DNA of 64,000 nucleotides from Qipengyuania intermedia (GCF_019711615.1 NZ_JAIGNS010000003.1:62001-126000), one strand, 5' to 3'; counted from the first letter of the stretch, positions 9,150 to 19,356 are shown. Numbers and translations: made by a program. Notes: generated from the sequence alone by a model not told the origin.

Positions 9150-9764
9150 ATGACCGAAAACCGATCCATCCTCGTCGTCGACAATTACGACAGCTTCACC
9201 TTCAACCTCGTCCATTATCTGATGGAGCTCGGGGCCGAAGTCGAAGTTGTTCGCAATGATGCGATCACCGCTGCGCAGGCGATGGAGCGCGAGGCTGCCG
9301 GGTTCCTGATCTCGCCCGGCCCGTGCACACCGAACGAGGCAGGCGTGAGCCTCGATCTCGTGGCTGCCGCAGCAGATGCGGGAAGACCGCTCCTCGGTGT
9401 GTGCCTCGGCCATCAGGCCATCGGACAGCATTTCGGCGGCCAAGTCGTTCGCGGCGGCTTGATGCACGGCAAGACCAGCCCGGTAACGCACGATGCGACA
9501 GGTGTGTTCGAAGGCCTTCCGTCGCCCTTTCTCGCGACCCGTTATCACTCGCTCGTGGTCGAGGATATTCCCGACGTGTTGCTCGCCAATGCGCATAGCG
9601 AAACACCGGGCCTCGACGGGATCAGTGTCATGGGTTTCCGCCACCGTGACCTGCCCATTCACGGCGTGCAGTTCCACCCGGAAAGCATCGCGACCGAGCA
9701 TGGCCACGCCCTCCTCGCAAACTTCCTCCAGATCTGCGGAATTCCCGCGAAGGTGCCGGCATGA
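9150..9764 (+). CDS. trpG: Anthranilate synthase component II (glutamine amidotransferase)
   Basis: Releases ammonia from glutamine for TrpE. 204 residues from the ATG at 9150; an in-frame TTG at 9138 is a weaker alternative. Class I amidotransferase motifs: [18 protein letters not shown] at the start, [11 protein letters not shown], the nucleophile cysteine in [10 protein letters not shown], and the His-Glu pair in [13 protein letters not shown]. The stop overlaps the trpD start by four bases, so the two are probably translationally coupled. Confidence 0.97.
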   Translation: MTENRSILVVDNYDSFTFNLVHYLMELGAEVEVVRNDAITAAQAMEREAAGFLISPGPCTPNEAGVSLDLVAAAADAGRPLLGVCLGHQAIGQHFGGQVVRGGLMHGKTSPVTHDATGVFEGLPSPFLATRYHSLVVEDIPDVLLANAHSETPGLDGISVMGFRHRDLPIHGVQFHPESIATEHGHALLANFLQICGIPAKVPA

Positions 9765-10753
9765 AAAACCTCCCATCCGCAGACACCCATCTCGATGCGG
9801 CCCAGTCCGAAGAAGTCTTCGGCTGGATTCTCGATGGCGAAACCAGCGACGAGGAAATCGCCCGCTTCCTTGTCGACATGTCCGCTCGCAGCGAGACAGC
9901 CGAAGAAATCGCCGGCGCAGCACGAGCCTTGCGTGCCCGCCTGATCCCAATCGATGCGCCTGAAGGCACTGTCGACTGCTGCGGCACCGGCGGTGACGGC
10001 CACCACACGCTGAATGTCTCGACGGCGGTCAGCCTGGTGGTCGCCTCCTGCGGCGTTCCGGTCGCCAAGCATGGCAATCGTGCGGCCAGCTCCAAGTCCG
10101 GCGCAGCCGATACGCTGGAGGCGCTTGGTCTCGACATGGATGCGGTCGGTCGCACGGCAGAAAAAACGCTCGAGAAACTCGGCATCTGCTTCCTCTTTGC
10201 GAAGAACCACCATCCCGCCATGGGCCGGATCCAGCCCATCCGCCAGAAACTGGGCGTACGCACTATCTTCAACCTGATGGGACCGCTGTCCAATCCGGCC
10301 GGAGTAAAGCGCCAGCTTATCGGCATTGCCCGCCCTGCCTACGTCCCGATTTACGCGCGCGCCAAGGCCACCCTCGGCACCGAACGCAGCTTCATCGTTT
10401 CGGGGGACGAAGGCCTGGACGAACTCTCGCTCGCCGGCGGTAACGAGCTGGCCGATGTGCGCGACCACGATTTCGAGATGCGCCGCGTGGTCGCCGTGCA
10501 GGCCAATCTGGCCCATGCCCCGGTCGAAGCTATCCGCGGCGGCGACCCGCTGCATAATGCGAAGGCGCTGGAAGCGTTGCTGTTCGGGACTCCCGGAGCT
10601 TATCGCGACGCGGTCCTCTTCAATGCCGCAGCAACCTTGATCGTGGCGGGCAAATCGGCCGACTGGACCGAAGCTGCAGAAATGGCGGCAGAGGCCATCG
10701 ACAGCGGCCGCGCCCGCAAGCTGCTGACGGACTGGATCGAGCTCGCACAATGA
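9761..10753 (+). CDS. trpD: Anthranilate phosphoribosyltransferase
   Basis: Joins anthranilate and PRPP in the second step of tryptophan synthesis. 330 residues, full length. Visible motifs are [17 protein letters not shown] (PRPP/pyrophosphate loop), [23 protein letters not shown] (anthranilate and metal site region), [30 protein letters not shown] and GDEGLDELS. Both ends overlap neighbours by ATGA (trpG before, trpC after), a tightly coupled operon arrangement. Confidence 0.98.
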   Translation: MKNLPSADTHLDAAQSEEVFGWILDGETSDEEIARFLVDMSARSETAEEIAGAARALRARLIPIDAPEGTVDCCGTGGDGHHTLNVSTAVSLVVASCGVPVAKHGNRAASSKSGAADTLEALGLDMDAVGRTAEKTLEKLGICFLFAKNHHPAMGRIQPIRQKLGVRTIFNLMGPLSNPAGVKRQLIGIARPAYVPIYARAKATLGTERSFIVSGDEGLDELSLAGGNELADVRDHDFEMRRVVAVQANLAHAPVEAIRGGDPLHNAKALEALLFGTPGAYRDAVLFNAAATLIVAGKSADWTEAAEMAAEAIDSGRARKLLTDWIELAQ

Positions 10754-11553
10754 ACAAGCTCGACGAAATTTGCGCCACCAAGCGCGAAGAGGTCGCAACG
10801 CGCCGGAAGGCCGCCACGCTCGATCAGCTGGACAGTCGCAGTGCAGAACAGACCCCTCCGCGCGGGTTCATCGAGGCACTTGAGAAGGCGCAGTACTCCG
10901 GCTTCGGACTGATCGCGGAAATCAAGAAAGCATCGCCCTCCAAGGGCCTGATCCGCGCCGATTTTTCACCGGCAGACCATGCTCGTGCATACGCCGCCGG
11001 CGGAGCCAGTTGCTTGTCGGTGCTGACCGACGCCCCCTATTTCCAGGGCCACGAGGATTACCTGGTAGAGGCGCGTGCAGCCTGCGATCTCCCCGTGCTG
11101 CGGAAAGACTTCATGGTGGATCCATGGCAGGTTGCCGAGGCACGCGCGCTAGGAGCGGACGCGATCCTCATCATCGTTGCCGCGCTGGAAGACGGCGCGA
11201 TGGCGGAAATCGAGGCTGCGGCGCTGGAGCGCGGCATGGATGTCCTCGTCGAAGTGCATGACGAGGAAGAGCTTGCTCGAGCAAGCAAGCTGCGCTCACG
11301 CCTGCTTGGCGTCAACAATCGCAACCTCAAGACGTTCGAGACCGACCTTGCCACCACCGAAAGGCTGGCAGCGCTGGCTCCGGACGAAGCCCTGCTGGTC
11401 GGAGAGAGCGGCATCTTTACGCATGAAGACTGCCTCCGCCTCGCGCGGTCTGGCGTGAAGAGTTTTCTCGTAGGTGAAAGCCTGATGAGACAGCCCGATG
11501 TCGAATTCGCAACGCGGCGCCTCCTGCATGGCGAAAGAACAGCCGAGGCATGA
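10750..11553 (+). CDS. trpC: Indole-3-glycerol phosphate synthase
   Basis: Closes the indole ring from CdRP in tryptophan synthesis. 267 residues, a stand-alone TrpC without a fused TrpF. TIM-barrel motifs: [17 protein letters not shown] (catalytic lysine and phosphate loop), [66 protein letters not shown] and FLVGESLMR. Four-base overlaps on both sides (trpD, moaC). Confidence 0.98.
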   Translation: MNKLDEICATKREEVATRRKAATLDQLDSRSAEQTPPRGFIEALEKAQYSGFGLIAEIKKASPSKGLIRADFSPADHARAYAAGGASCLSVLTDAPYFQGHEDYLVEARAACDLPVLRKDFMVDPWQVAEARALGADAILIIVAALEDGAMAEIEAAALERGMDVLVEVHDEEELARASKLRSRLLGVNNRNLKTFETDLATTERLAALAPDEALLVGESGIFTHEDCLRLARSGVKSFLVGESLMRQPDVEFATRRLLHGERTAEA

Positions 11554-12023
11554 GCAAGCTGACGCATCTCGACGAAGACGGCGCGGCTCATATGGTCGAT
11601 GTTTCTAAAAAGCAGGTAACGCAGCGATCAGCGACTGCAGAAGGCCGCATCCTCATGATCCCCGAAGTGCTCGCGGCGATAACGCAAGGCGATCTTCCGA
11701 AGGGTGACGCGATTGCCACGGCTCGCATCGCAGGGATCATGGCCGCGAAGAAGACCGGGGACCTGATCCCACTCTGCCACCCGCTGGGCATCGAGGCAGT
11801 CAGCATCGACTTTCATCCCGAGGACAAGGCAATCCGCGTCGTCGCGACGGCTTCGCTCAGCGACAAGACCGGCGTGGAAATGGAAGCGCTCACGGCGGTC
11901 AGCGTGGCGCTGCTGACCCTATACGATATGGGCAAGGCGCTCGATAAGGGCATGCGGATCGAAGGTATCCGTCTCGTCGCGAAGACCGGAGGCAAATCCG
12001 GGGACTGGCACGCGAAGGACTGA
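11550..12023 (+). CDS. moaC: Cyclic pyranopterin monophosphate synthase
   Basis: Acts with MoaA to make cPMP, the first intermediate of molybdenum cofactor. 157 residues, complete. Conserved stretches: [69 protein letters not shown] and the terminal KTGGKSG. It overlaps trpC by ATGA. In several other alphaproteobacteria moeA stands between moaC and lexA; here the 125 bases to lexA hold no such gene. Confidence 0.97.
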   Translation: MSKLTHLDEDGAAHMVDVSKKQVTQRSATAEGRILMIPEVLAAITQGDLPKGDAIATARIAGIMAAKKTGDLIPLCHPLGIEAVSIDFHPEDKAIRVVATASLSDKTGVEMEALTAVSVALLTLYDMGKALDKGMRIEGIRLVAKTGGKSGDWHAKD

Positions 12024-12072
12024 AACGGGAACGCCTGTTCCGCCACTATCACCTCCAAAGTGGCTGAATTGC

Positions 12073-12129
12073 TTGACTTGCGAAAATTGGTTGCCTAATT
12101 GTTCCACATTCGTTCACAAGGTTGTGAAC
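12073..12129 (+). promoter_or_regulatory. lexA promoter with LexA (SOS) operator
   Basis: GTTC at 12101-12104 and GTTC at 12112-12115 are spaced by exactly seven bases, the direct-repeat LexA box of alphaproteobacteria. The second half-site also begins a perfect 8+8 base inverted repeat, GTTCACAA (12112-12119), GG, TTGTGAAC (12122-12129). TTGACT at 12073-12078 with a 17-base gap to TAATTG at 12096-12101 is a plausible promoter; LexA bound here would cover its start, giving self-repression. A GGGAG ribosome site lies at 12138-12142. Confidence 0.8.
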
Positions 12130-12148
12130 AGGAATATGGGAGTGACCT

Positions 12149-12853
12149 ATGCTGACCGCAAAGCAGCATGAACTGATCCGCTTCATCCAGCAGAAACTGG
12201 AAGACACCGGTATTTCGCCTTCCTTCGAAGAGATGAAGGAAGCGCTCGACCTGAAGAGCAAATCCGGCGTTCACCGGCTGATCTCGGCGCTGGAAGAACG
12301 CGGATTTATCCGGCGCCTACCGAACCGTGCACGTGCTCTTGAAGTGATCAAGCTGCCGGAAGATGCGGTGACGGGCTCGAGCGCTCCCGCGCCTTCGCCC
12401 GCTCCTGCGGCAAACGACACTGTTCTCGCAGCACATGCGGCAAAGAGTGTGGCACCCTCCCCCGCCAATGACATTATCGAAGTGCCGCTGCACGGCCGCA
12501 TTGCAGCCGGTGCGCCGATCGAGGCGATCGAAGGACAGTCGAGCATGCCGGTCCCGGCAGCCCTGCTCGGTCCGGGCGATCATTATGCGCTCGAAGTCTC
12601 GGGCGATTCGATGATCGAAGCAGGGATTTTCGACGGCGACTTCGCCCTCGTACGCAGGGTCGATTCGGCCCGAGACGGGGAAATCGTGGTCGCATTGGTC
12701 GATAACGAAGAGGCGACGCTCAAATATTTGCGCAAGGAAGGGCTCATGATCCGGCTGGATCCCGCCAATGGGGCCTACGATCCGCAAATCTATGAAGCTG
12801 GCCGGGTTCAGGTACAGGGCAAGCTGGCAGGCCTCCTGCGCCGCTATCACTGA
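12149..12853 (+). CDS. lexA: SOS-response transcriptional repressor LexA
   Basis: Represses DNA-repair genes and cuts itself when RecA filaments form. 234 residues from the ATG at 12149, with GGGAG six bases before it. The N-terminal winged helix-turn-helix ([17 protein letters not shown] ... [16 protein letters not shown]) is followed by an Ala/Pro-rich linker. The S24 peptidase domain has the Ala-Gly cleavage site in [11 protein letters not shown], the nucleophile serine in [10 protein letters not shown] and the general-base lysine in ATLKYL. It has its own promoter and operator and ends in a terminator at 12882-12905. Confidence 0.98.
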   Translation: MLTAKQHELIRFIQQKLEDTGISPSFEEMKEALDLKSKSGVHRLISALEERGFIRRLPNRARALEVIKLPEDAVTGSSAPAPSPAPAANDTVLAAHAAKSVAPSPANDIIEVPLHGRIAAGAPIEAIEGQSSMPVPAALLGPGDHYALEVSGDSMIEAGIFDGDFALVRRVDSARDGEIVVALVDNEEATLKYLRKEGLMIRLDPANGAYDPQIYEAGRVQVQGKLAGLLRRYH

Positions 12854-12881
12854 CTTCTCCCTTGGGCGATTGCAATGAACG

Positions 12882-12905
12882 GGGCGTCCGCTTGGGCGCC
12901 CTTTT
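12882..12905 (+). terminator. Intrinsic terminator after lexA
   Basis: Arms 12882-12889 (GGGCGTCC) and 12894-12901 (GGGCGCCC) pair over eight bases with one wobble around a GCTT loop, followed by TTTT at 12902-12905. It lies 28 bases after the lexA stop and before the convergent comEC end. Confidence 0.8.
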
Positions 12906-12916
12906 CGTATTGGGTG

Positions 12917-15100
12917 TCAGTCTTTAGTGGGCTGCCACCATCCATGTTCACCTTGCGAGGAAGCTACCGAACGCACCCGCTCTTCTTCCAAGTAGAGTGC
13001 GACGCCCCCGTTTCGCTCAAGATAGCGTCGGTCGATTTTCAGCCAGCGCGGCATGCAGCTTCGCGGCAGCCAGCGGTCTGCCACAACGATATCCGAAAGC
13101 TCGCAAGCAGCGGCTAGCTGCCGCTCGTCGATGCGTTGTTTGTTCAGCGCGGCAAGGACAACCCAGTCCCTGCTCCCGCCTGTGAGCTGGATCGTACAGA
13201 AATCCGCACTGCAATTGGCGCCCTCGTAGGATTGGATGCGCAGCGGCTCTATCTCGCTCCCCGCCAGCTCGACGATATTCGTCCGGGCGTAGGATCCCGG
13301 CGCCCCTCGCAAGACGAAGAGGTGGCCCCGCTCATCGACAAGGCCAAGATTGCCGCCATCGCGCGTCACCAGCATGTCCGGCACCGGCGACAAAGCGAGC
13401 GCCATCGCACCCAAGGCTGCCGGAACCAGGCCCCACAGCCTTGTCTTCCCGCGCCACAGCGCGAGCCACAGGCCCCCTGCAACGAACAGGGCTATTATGC
13501 CCAGCCCCATGTGAGGGACCAGTTTCACTGCCCCGGGTTGGGAGGCAGTGAAATGCGCCAAGCTGAGAAGGAGATCGAGCGATAGACCAACGAGCCGCCA
13601 GAAGGGCGCACCTGCCCCGAGAAGATCGAAGAGCAGGGCGATCGCGATCAGAGGCATCGACACGAATGTGACGAGTGGAATCGCGAGAACGTTCGCGAAG
13701 GCGCCATAGAGCCCCGCCCTGTGGAAATGGAATAATACCACCGGCGTCAGGGCGATTTCGATGACCAGTCCTGTCACGAAAAGCATGAGCGTGCGCCGCG
13801 CCAGCCATCTCGCCCGGCTCTCTTCCCGCGGTGCCAGGAATGCCCTGACGGGCGCGCAATTGTGCAAGGCGATGATCGCGATCACCGCCGAAAAGCTCAT
13901 CTGGAAGCTGGGACCCACCAGTGCCTCGGGCCAGGCGAACAGCACTGCAGCGGCGGCGACCGCCACCATCCGCATCGACAAGGGTTCGCGTCCAAGAGCC
14001 AGGGCACCGAGCACGAGCATCGCGCCTATACAGCTGCGAACAGTCGGTACCTCTGCCCCGGTCAGGAGGGTATAGGCGATCCCTGCCCCTGCCCCCACTC
14101 CGGCGGCCACCAGGGGCAAGCGTACCCTGAGGGCGAACCACGGCCACAAGGCAAGCAGTTTGATCGCCAGGAAGTAGGCAGCCGCTATCACTGCGCTGAC
14201 GTGAAGCCCGCTGATCGAGAGCAGATGCGTCAGTCCCGCATCGCGCATGGCATCTTCATCCGCAGTCGAAATCCCGCCGCGGTCGCCGCTGGCAAAAGCT
14301 GCGGCAATCGTCCCCGGTGCTCCGTCGAGCCGGGATCGCACATGTGCCGAAAGAAACCGCTGGGCCCGTGCGATCATCGAATTTCGGCTCCCGGCCTTTT
14401 CGACGACCTCTATCTCGCCGATCAGCGAGCCGGTTGCTGCCAGGCCCTTGAACCATGCCGCGCGCGCAAAATCGTAGGCGCCGGGGAGAATAGGCGCTGA
14501 CGGCGGCATAAGCCGCGCCTTCATGCGAACCCGTGCGCCCTCCTCCAGCAGCGCAAAGTCCTTTTCGGTCGGGACGTTAACCCGGACCTTGATTGGCTGA
14601 CCTGCCTCGGCATCCCTTGCTGCCAAAGTCAGGCGTACCCGCCCTTCAGCCGGTTGCTCTTCGCGCTCGAGAATGCGGGCATCCAGGTTCACGACGGCAG
14701 GTCGTTCTATGGCAGGTGCGCCGACGAGTTCGGACTTGCTCCACACCACAGCCATGCCGATGGCAAAAGCGAAGGATATGACTGTCACCGCCAACCGCAA
14801 GGCCGCGCGATCGTCCCGCCCGCGCCAGACCGCGATCGCAGCCAGAGCCAACAGCATGGCGGCCCCGATAGCAGCCGACCATTGCCACTGATTGTCGAGG
14901 AGGAACCACGCCCCGATACCCGCTGCAAATGCTACCGTGATCCACGGCCCGCGATCGAATGATGACGCGGTCAGAAACCTCTCGGCGATCTCGCCCGTTC
15001 TGGACAATACAGCGCGCATGCGCCAAGGGCGCTGCACTGCAACATCGGCGATGCCGTCCGGCTCGCCAAACGGCACCTGTGGCGTCCCCTCTATCGCCAT
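12917..15100 (-). CDS. comEC: ComEC/Rec2-family DNA-uptake channel protein
   Basis: Inner-membrane protein of the family that carries single-stranded DNA across the membrane during transformation. The ATG at 15100 gives 727 residues starting MAIEGTPQVPFGEPDG; the frame extends further but into gltX. Order: N-terminal membrane and DUF4131-like region (about 50-260), then the competence domain with GLTHLLSISGLHVSAV (about residue 300) and many membrane helices. The C-terminal part has no HxHxDH metallo-beta-lactamase motif, so the nuclease-like domain is absent or degenerate. Start is only 28 bases from the divergent gltX start. Whether the organism is competent cannot be told from this. Confidence 0.9.
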   Translation of the reverse strand: MAIEGTPQVPFGEPDGIADVAVQRPWRMRAVLSRTGEIAERFLTASSFDRGPWITVAFAAGIGAWFLLDNQWQWSAAIGAAMLLALAAIAVWRGRDDRAALRLAVTVISFAFAIGMAVVWSKSELVGAPAIERPAVVNLDARILEREEQPAEGRVRLTLAARDAEAGQPIKVRVNVPTEKDFALLEEGARVRMKARLMPPSAPILPGAYDFARAAWFKGLAATGSLIGEIEVVEKAGSRNSMIARAQRFLSAHVRSRLDGAPGTIAAAFASGDRGGISTADEDAMRDAGLTHLLSISGLHVSAVIAAAYFLAIKLLALWPWFALRVRLPLVAAGVGAGAGIAYTLLTGAEVPTVRSCIGAMLVLGALALGREPLSMRMVAVAAAAVLFAWPEALVGPSFQMSFSAVIAIIALHNCAPVRAFLAPREESRARWLARRTLMLFVTGLVIEIALTPVVLFHFHRAGLYGAFANVLAIPLVTFVSMPLIAIALLFDLLGAGAPFWRLVGLSLDLLLSLAHFTASQPGAVKLVPHMGLGIIALFVAGGLWLALWRGKTRLWGLVPAALGAMALALSPVPDMLVTRDGGNLGLVDERGHLFVLRGAPGSYARTNIVELAGSEIEPLRIQSYEGANCSADFCTIQLTGGSRDWVVLAALNKQRIDERQLAAACELSDIVVADRWLPRSCMPRWLKIDRRYLERNGGVALYLEEERVRSVASSQGEHGWWQPTKD

Positions 15101-15128
15101 GGAAGTCTTTGAAAGGAAAGAAAAGCAG

Positions 15129-16583
15129 ATGGCAAGCGAAACCGCGGCAGGTACCAATGCAAAGCAAGTGGTGACCCGCTTTGCCCCCTCGCCGACGGGA
15201 TTCCTGCACATCGGCGGTGCGCGTACCGCCTTGTTCAACTGGCTCTTCGCCCGCCACCATGGCGGCAAGGCTCTCCTGCGGATCGAAGACACCGACAAGA
15301 AGCGCAGCACGCATGAAGCGATCGACAAGATTCTCGAAGGGCTCGACTGGCTCGGCCTCGACTATGACGAACCGCCCGTTTTCCAGTCGGATCGTGCAGA
15401 GCGCCATGCCGACGTTGCGCAAAAGCTGCTCGAAGCAGGCCACGCCTACAAATGCTTCGCCACGCCCGAAGATCTGGAAAAGATGCGTGCCGAACAGCGC
15501 GCCAACAAGCAGCCGATGCGGTACGACCGGCGCTGGCGCGATCGCGACGAGGCCGAAGCCCCCGCCGGAGCACCCTACACCGTTCGCCTGAAAGTTCCGA
15601 CCGAAGGCGCAACGACAATCAAGGACGCCGTGCAGGGCGATGTCACCGTGCAGAACGCGGAAATCGACGACTACATTCTCCTGCGCGCAGACGGCACGCC
15701 GACCTATATGCTGGCAGTCGTCGTCGACGATCACGACATGGGCGTCACCCACGTTATCCGCGGAGACGATCACCTCAACAACGCCTTTCGTCAGCTGCCG
15801 ATTATCCGCGCGATGGAACAGATCGAGGGCAATTGGCCCGATCCGGTCTATGCCCACGTCCCGCTGATCCATGGCTCCGATGGCGCGAAGATGTCGAAGC
15901 GCCATGGCGCGATCGGCGTCGAGGCTTATCGCGACGATGAGGGTGTCCTTCCCGAAGCCCTTTTCAATTACCTGCTGCGTCTTGGCTGGGGCCATGGAGA
16001 CCGTGAGGAGATCGCGCGTGAGGAGGCAATCGAACTCTTCGACCTCGACGGTGTCGGCAAGAGCGCTGCCCGCTTCGACATCAAGAAGCTGCAGAACCTG
16101 AACGCGCATTACATCCGCGAGGCTGACGACCACCGCCTCGCCGAGCTGGTGGCACAAGAAATCGGGAAGCCGGACGCAACCGCGACCCTCGCAGAGGCCA
16201 TGCCGGTGTTGAAACCACGTGCGAAGACCGTCCACGAACTCGCTGAGGGTGCCGCCTTTCTGTTCAAAAACCGGCCACTCGAAATGACCGAGAAAGCGGA
16301 AGGCCTGCTGGATGATGACGCACGAGTGCGTCTGGCCGGGCTTTCCGAGCGTTTGAAGGCGGAAAATAGCTGGACAATCGAGGCTCTCGAAGCCACTACG
16401 AAATCGTATGCCGAGGAGCTTGAACTGGGCCTCGGCAAGCTCGCGCAGCCGCTGCGCGCCGCATTAACGGGCACGACCACGTCGCCCGGAATTTTCGATG
16501 TACTGGTCCTGCTGGGCAAGGAGGAATCTCTCGCGCGGATCGACGCGCAGGCCTCCCCGGCAGGCACGGGCAAAACTGACTGA
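15129..16583 (+). CDS. gltX: Glutamate--tRNA ligase
   Basis: Charges tRNA-Glu (and often tRNA-Gln in alphaproteobacteria) with glutamate. The ATG at 15129 after AAAGGAAAG gives 484 residues; an in-frame ATG at 15099 would add ten residues and overlap the comEC start. Class I motifs: [21 protein letters not shown] (HIGH-type HIGG), FRQLPIIRA, and KMSKRHGA (KMSKS-type). The C-terminal anticodon-binding helical region is complete. Followed 10 bases later by gltA on the same strand. GltX1 versus GltX2 is not resolved. Confidence 0.97.
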   Translation: MASETAAGTNAKQVVTRFAPSPTGFLHIGGARTALFNWLFARHHGGKALLRIEDTDKKRSTHEAIDKILEGLDWLGLDYDEPPVFQSDRAERHADVAQKLLEAGHAYKCFATPEDLEKMRAEQRANKQPMRYDRRWRDRDEAEAPAGAPYTVRLKVPTEGATTIKDAVQGDVTVQNAEIDDYILLRADGTPTYMLAVVVDDHDMGVTHVIRGDDHLNNAFRQLPIIRAMEQIEGNWPDPVYAHVPLIHGSDGAKMSKRHGAIGVEAYRDDEGVLPEALFNYLLRLGWGHGDREEIAREEAIELFDLDGVGKSAARFDIKKLQNLNAHYIREADDHRLAELVAQEIGKPDATATLAEAMPVLKPRAKTVHELAEGAAFLFKNRPLEMTEKAEGLLDDDARVRLAGLSERLKAENSWTIEALEATTKSYAEELELGLGKLAQPLRAALTGTTTSPGIFDVLVLLGKEESLARIDAQASPAGTGKTD

Positions 16584-16593
16584 GGAGACTCGC

Positions 16594-17880
16594 GTGGCCG
16601 ATAAACAGGCAACTCTCGATCTGGGCGGACAAAGCCAGACCTTCCCCGTACTGGAAGGCAGTGTTGGTCCGGATGTCGTCGACATCCGCAAGCTGTATGG
16701 CACCACCGGCAAGTTCACCTACGATCCCGGCTTCAAATCGACCGCCAGCTGCGAAAGCGCGCTGACCTATATTGACGGCGAAGAAGGTGTCCTGCTGCAC
16801 CGCGGCTATCCGATCGGGCAGCTGGCGGAACATTCCAGTTTCATGGAAGTCAGCTACCTGCTGCTGAATGGCGAACTGCCATCGCAGGACGAGCTTGACG
16901 ACTTCACCTACACCATCACGCGGCACACCATGGTCCACGACCAGCTGCGCCAGTTCTACCAGGGCTTCCGCCGCGATGCGCACCCCATGGCCATCATGTG
17001 CGGCGTTGTCGGCGCGCTGTCGGCCTTCTACCACGACAGCACGGACATCTCGGATCCCGAGCAGCGCAAGATCGCCAGCCATCGTCTCATCGCCAAGATG
17101 CCGACGATCGCTGCGATGGCTTACAAGTATGCCGTCGGTCAACCGTTCCTTCAGCCGAAAAACGACCTCAGCTACACGGGCAACTTCCTGCGCATGACCT
17201 TCGGCGTTCCGGCCGAGGAATATGAGGTTCACCCCGCGATCGAGCGCGCGATGGACCGTATCTTCATCCTCCACGCCGATCACGAGCAGAACGCGTCGAC
17301 CTCGACCGTGCGCCTTGCCGGTTCGTCGGGCGCGAACCCGTTCGCCTGTATCGCTGCCGGCATTGCCTGCCTTTGGGGCCCCGCACACGGCGGCGCCAAC
17401 GAGGCCGCGCTCAACATGCTGCAGGAAATCGGATCGCCCGATCGCATCCCGCATTATATCGAACGTGCGAAGGACAAGAACGACCCGTTCCGCCTGATGG
17501 GCTTCGGTCACCGCGTCTACAAGAACTACGACCCGCGTGCGACGGTCATGCAGAAGACCCTGCGCGAAGTGTTCGATGCGCTGAACGTCAACGATCCCGT
17601 CTTCGAAACCGCGCTGCAGCTCGAAGAGCTCGCGCTGAACGACGATTATTTCAAGGAAAAGAAGCTTTTCCCGAACGTGGACTTCTACTCCGGGATCATC
17701 CTCAATTCGATCGGCTTCCCGACAACGATGTTCACGGCGCTCTTCGCCCTCGCCCGCACCGTGGGCTGGGTTGCGCAGTGGAACGAGATGATTTCCGACC
17801 CCGCACAGGTCATCGGTCGTCCGCGCCAGCTTTATACCGGCCCGACCGAGCGCGATTACGTGCCCATCGGCCAGCGCTAA
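16594..17880 (+). CDS. gltA: Citrate synthase (type II)
   Basis: Condenses acetyl-CoA with oxaloacetate at the entry of the TCA cycle. GTG start at 16594, six bases after GAGGAG; 428 residues, typical of hexameric bacterial enzymes. Motifs: [21 protein letters not shown] near the start, [15 protein letters not shown], the oxaloacetate/CoA site [17 protein letters not shown] with the first catalytic His, [13 protein letters not shown] with the second, and NVDFYSGI carrying the catalytic Asp. Ends in a classic terminator. Confidence 0.98.
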   Translation: MADKQATLDLGGQSQTFPVLEGSVGPDVVDIRKLYGTTGKFTYDPGFKSTASCESALTYIDGEEGVLLHRGYPIGQLAEHSSFMEVSYLLLNGELPSQDELDDFTYTITRHTMVHDQLRQFYQGFRRDAHPMAIMCGVVGALSAFYHDSTDISDPEQRKIASHRLIAKMPTIAAMAYKYAVGQPFLQPKNDLSYTGNFLRMTFGVPAEEYEVHPAIERAMDRIFILHADHEQNASTSTVRLAGSSGANPFACIAAGIACLWGPAHGGANEAALNMLQEIGSPDRIPHYIERAKDKNDPFRLMGFGHRVYKNYDPRATVMQKTLREVFDALNVNDPVFETALQLEELALNDDYFKEKKLFPNVDFYSGIILNSIGFPTTMFTALFALARTVGWVAQWNEMISDPAQVIGRPRQLYTGPTERDYVPIGQR

Positions 17881-17904
17881 GCTGCACTCGACTTCGACGG
17901 ATCA

Positions 17905-17927
17905 GGGGCGCTTCGGCGCCCCTTTTT
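17905..17927 (+). terminator. Intrinsic terminator after gltA
   Basis: Perfect 7-base stem GGGGCGC (17905-17911) with GCGCCCC (17916-17922), TTCG tetraloop, and TTTTT at 17923-17927, 25 bases after the gltA stop. It also separates gltA from the convergent kinase-like gene, whose stop is at 17932. Confidence 0.9.
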
Positions 17928-17931
17928 CGTA

Positions 17932-19356
17932 TCAGCTGTCCGCGTCGCCCTGATCGGGGACGGAGGAACCCGGCCCACCGCGTCGCTCGCTGCGCAGGTC
18001 TTCGGCAGCAGGTACCGAAAGGGTGAAGCGCGCACCCAGACCAGGCGCGCTTTCAACGGTCAGGTCGCCGTCCATCGCCCGCGCAATGCGTCGCGAGATA
18101 TAAAGGCCGAGGCCTGAGCCACCGTCACCGCTACGACCGAGCCGCTCGAATTTCTCGAACACGCGGGCCTGCTGGTCTTCCTCAAGGCCATGCCCCTGGT
18201 CCGCGACAGTGATCAGCGCACGCGAACCGATCTGATCGAGTCGCAACCACACCTGGCTGTCTTCGGGCGAATAGCGGATCGCGTTGCCGACGAGGTTGAG
18301 GAGTATCTGCAGCACCCTGCGGAATTCCGCGATGGCGAGCTGGCTCTCGCCTTCGACCGGCGGCACCAGAGTGATGCCGCGTTCCTGCGCTCTTACGCCC
18401 AGAATACCGCAGGCGCGGCGCGCGACATCGGCCAGGTCGATGCGATCGGGCGCGGTGACGAAATCTTCCGATTCCACGATTTCAAGGTCCGAAAGATCGT
18501 CAACCAACGCAAGCAGGTGCTGGCCCGCACTCGCGATGTCCGCCGCATACTGGCTATATTCTTCTGCCAGCGGTCCGGCGAGCTTGGTCCGGATCGTCTC
18601 TGCGTTGGCGATGATACGATTGATCGGTTGGCGCAACACCGGCGTCAGGTCCTTGCCGAGCGACGGGGTGTCCGCCTGTTCCTCTGCGTCGTGGTCCGAA
18701 AGCGGTGTACTCGCGGCAAGATAAAGGACGAATCCTGCGCTGCCCGGCTCGCCCTTGCCCAGCGGCTCCAGATGCGCGGTCCACTGCCGTTTCGAGCCTG
18801 GTATGCGGCACTGGGCACCGTCGAGCAGCCGCCAGTGGAGCGGCTGTTCGTAATCCTTGGTCGGTAGTTCGACGAGGTCGGTCCACGGCTTCCCGATCGC
18901 TGCCAAAGAACGCGCACGGAAGTCGCCGAGGTCTGGCGCTTCCGTGTCCACGGACAGGATCGCCTGGTTGCTGTCGAGCCTTGCCGTGCATTCGGCGAGG
19001 TGGCGATTGACCTCAATCTTGCGTCGGTCGGCATCGATCTCGTTTTCCGGCGGCAGCTGTTCGCTCTGCCAGCTTTCGATGACGATCTCGCAGCCACTTT
19101 CGCCCCCATCGACAGGGGTGATCTCGGCCCAGGCTGTGATCCGGTTCTCGCCGTCGATGGCTTCGAACTGGCGCGCGAGCTTGAGCCCGTAGGAACGCGC
19201 CTTTTCGACCAGCGAAAGTAGGCCCGGAATAGCGATGGTTGAGCCAAGGCTCCCGCCGCAATCACGGTTGAGCGTGGCAAGGACGCCGCTCGCTTCCATG
19301 AGGCGGTCGGCAGCGTCGCTGCGCCCTTCTGCGACATGTCGTGTCGTCACATTCAT
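17932..19356 (-). CDS. Histidine kinase-like protein lacking the phospho-acceptor His
   Basis: 474 residues with no membrane helix, so cytoplasmic. Residues about 20-215 look like PAS-type sensory regions (weak). The dimerisation helix is recognisable from LRQPINRIIANAE (241-253) and SAGQHLLALVDDLSDLE (276-292), the pattern of PleC/DivJ-type kinases. Where these have His-Glu-Leu-Arg-Thr-Pro this one reads P239-V-L-R-Q-P, so the phosphorylated His is Pro. The ATPase domain is intact: N-box LLNLVGNAIRYSPE (352-365), DQGHG (386-390), FEKFERLG, and GSGLGLYISRR (413-423). The start overlaps the previous gene's stop (ATGA). It may act as a regulatory pseudokinase or phosphatase, like DivL, which has Tyr at this place. 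Confidence 0.85.
   Translation of the reverse strand: MNVTTRHVAEGRSDAADRLMEASGVLATLNRDCGGSLGSTIAIPGLLSLVEKARSYGLKLARQFEAIDGENRITAWAEITPVDGGESGCEIVIESWQSEQLPPENEIDADRRKIEVNRHLAECTARLDSNQAILSVDTEAPDLGDFRARSLAAIGKPWTDLVELPTKDYEQPLHWRLLDGAQCRIPGSKRQWTAHLEPLGKGEPGSAGFVLYLAASTPLSDHDAEEQADTPSLGKDLTPVLRQPINRIIANAETIRTKLAGPLAEEYSQYAADIASAGQHLLALVDDLSDLEIVESEDFVTAPDRIDLADVARRACGILGVRAQERGITLVPPVEGESQLAIAEFRRVLQILLNLVGNAIRYSPEDSQVWLRLDQIGSRALITVADQGHGLEEDQQARVFEKFERLGRSGDGGSGLGLYISRRIARAMDGDLTVESAPGLGARFTLSVPAAEDLRSERRGGPGSSVPDQGDADS

Noticed and set aside
12030-12062. Possible terminator after moaC
   Set aside because: Only five-base stems (GGAAC/GTTCC and CCACT/AGTGG) without a T-run; too weak.
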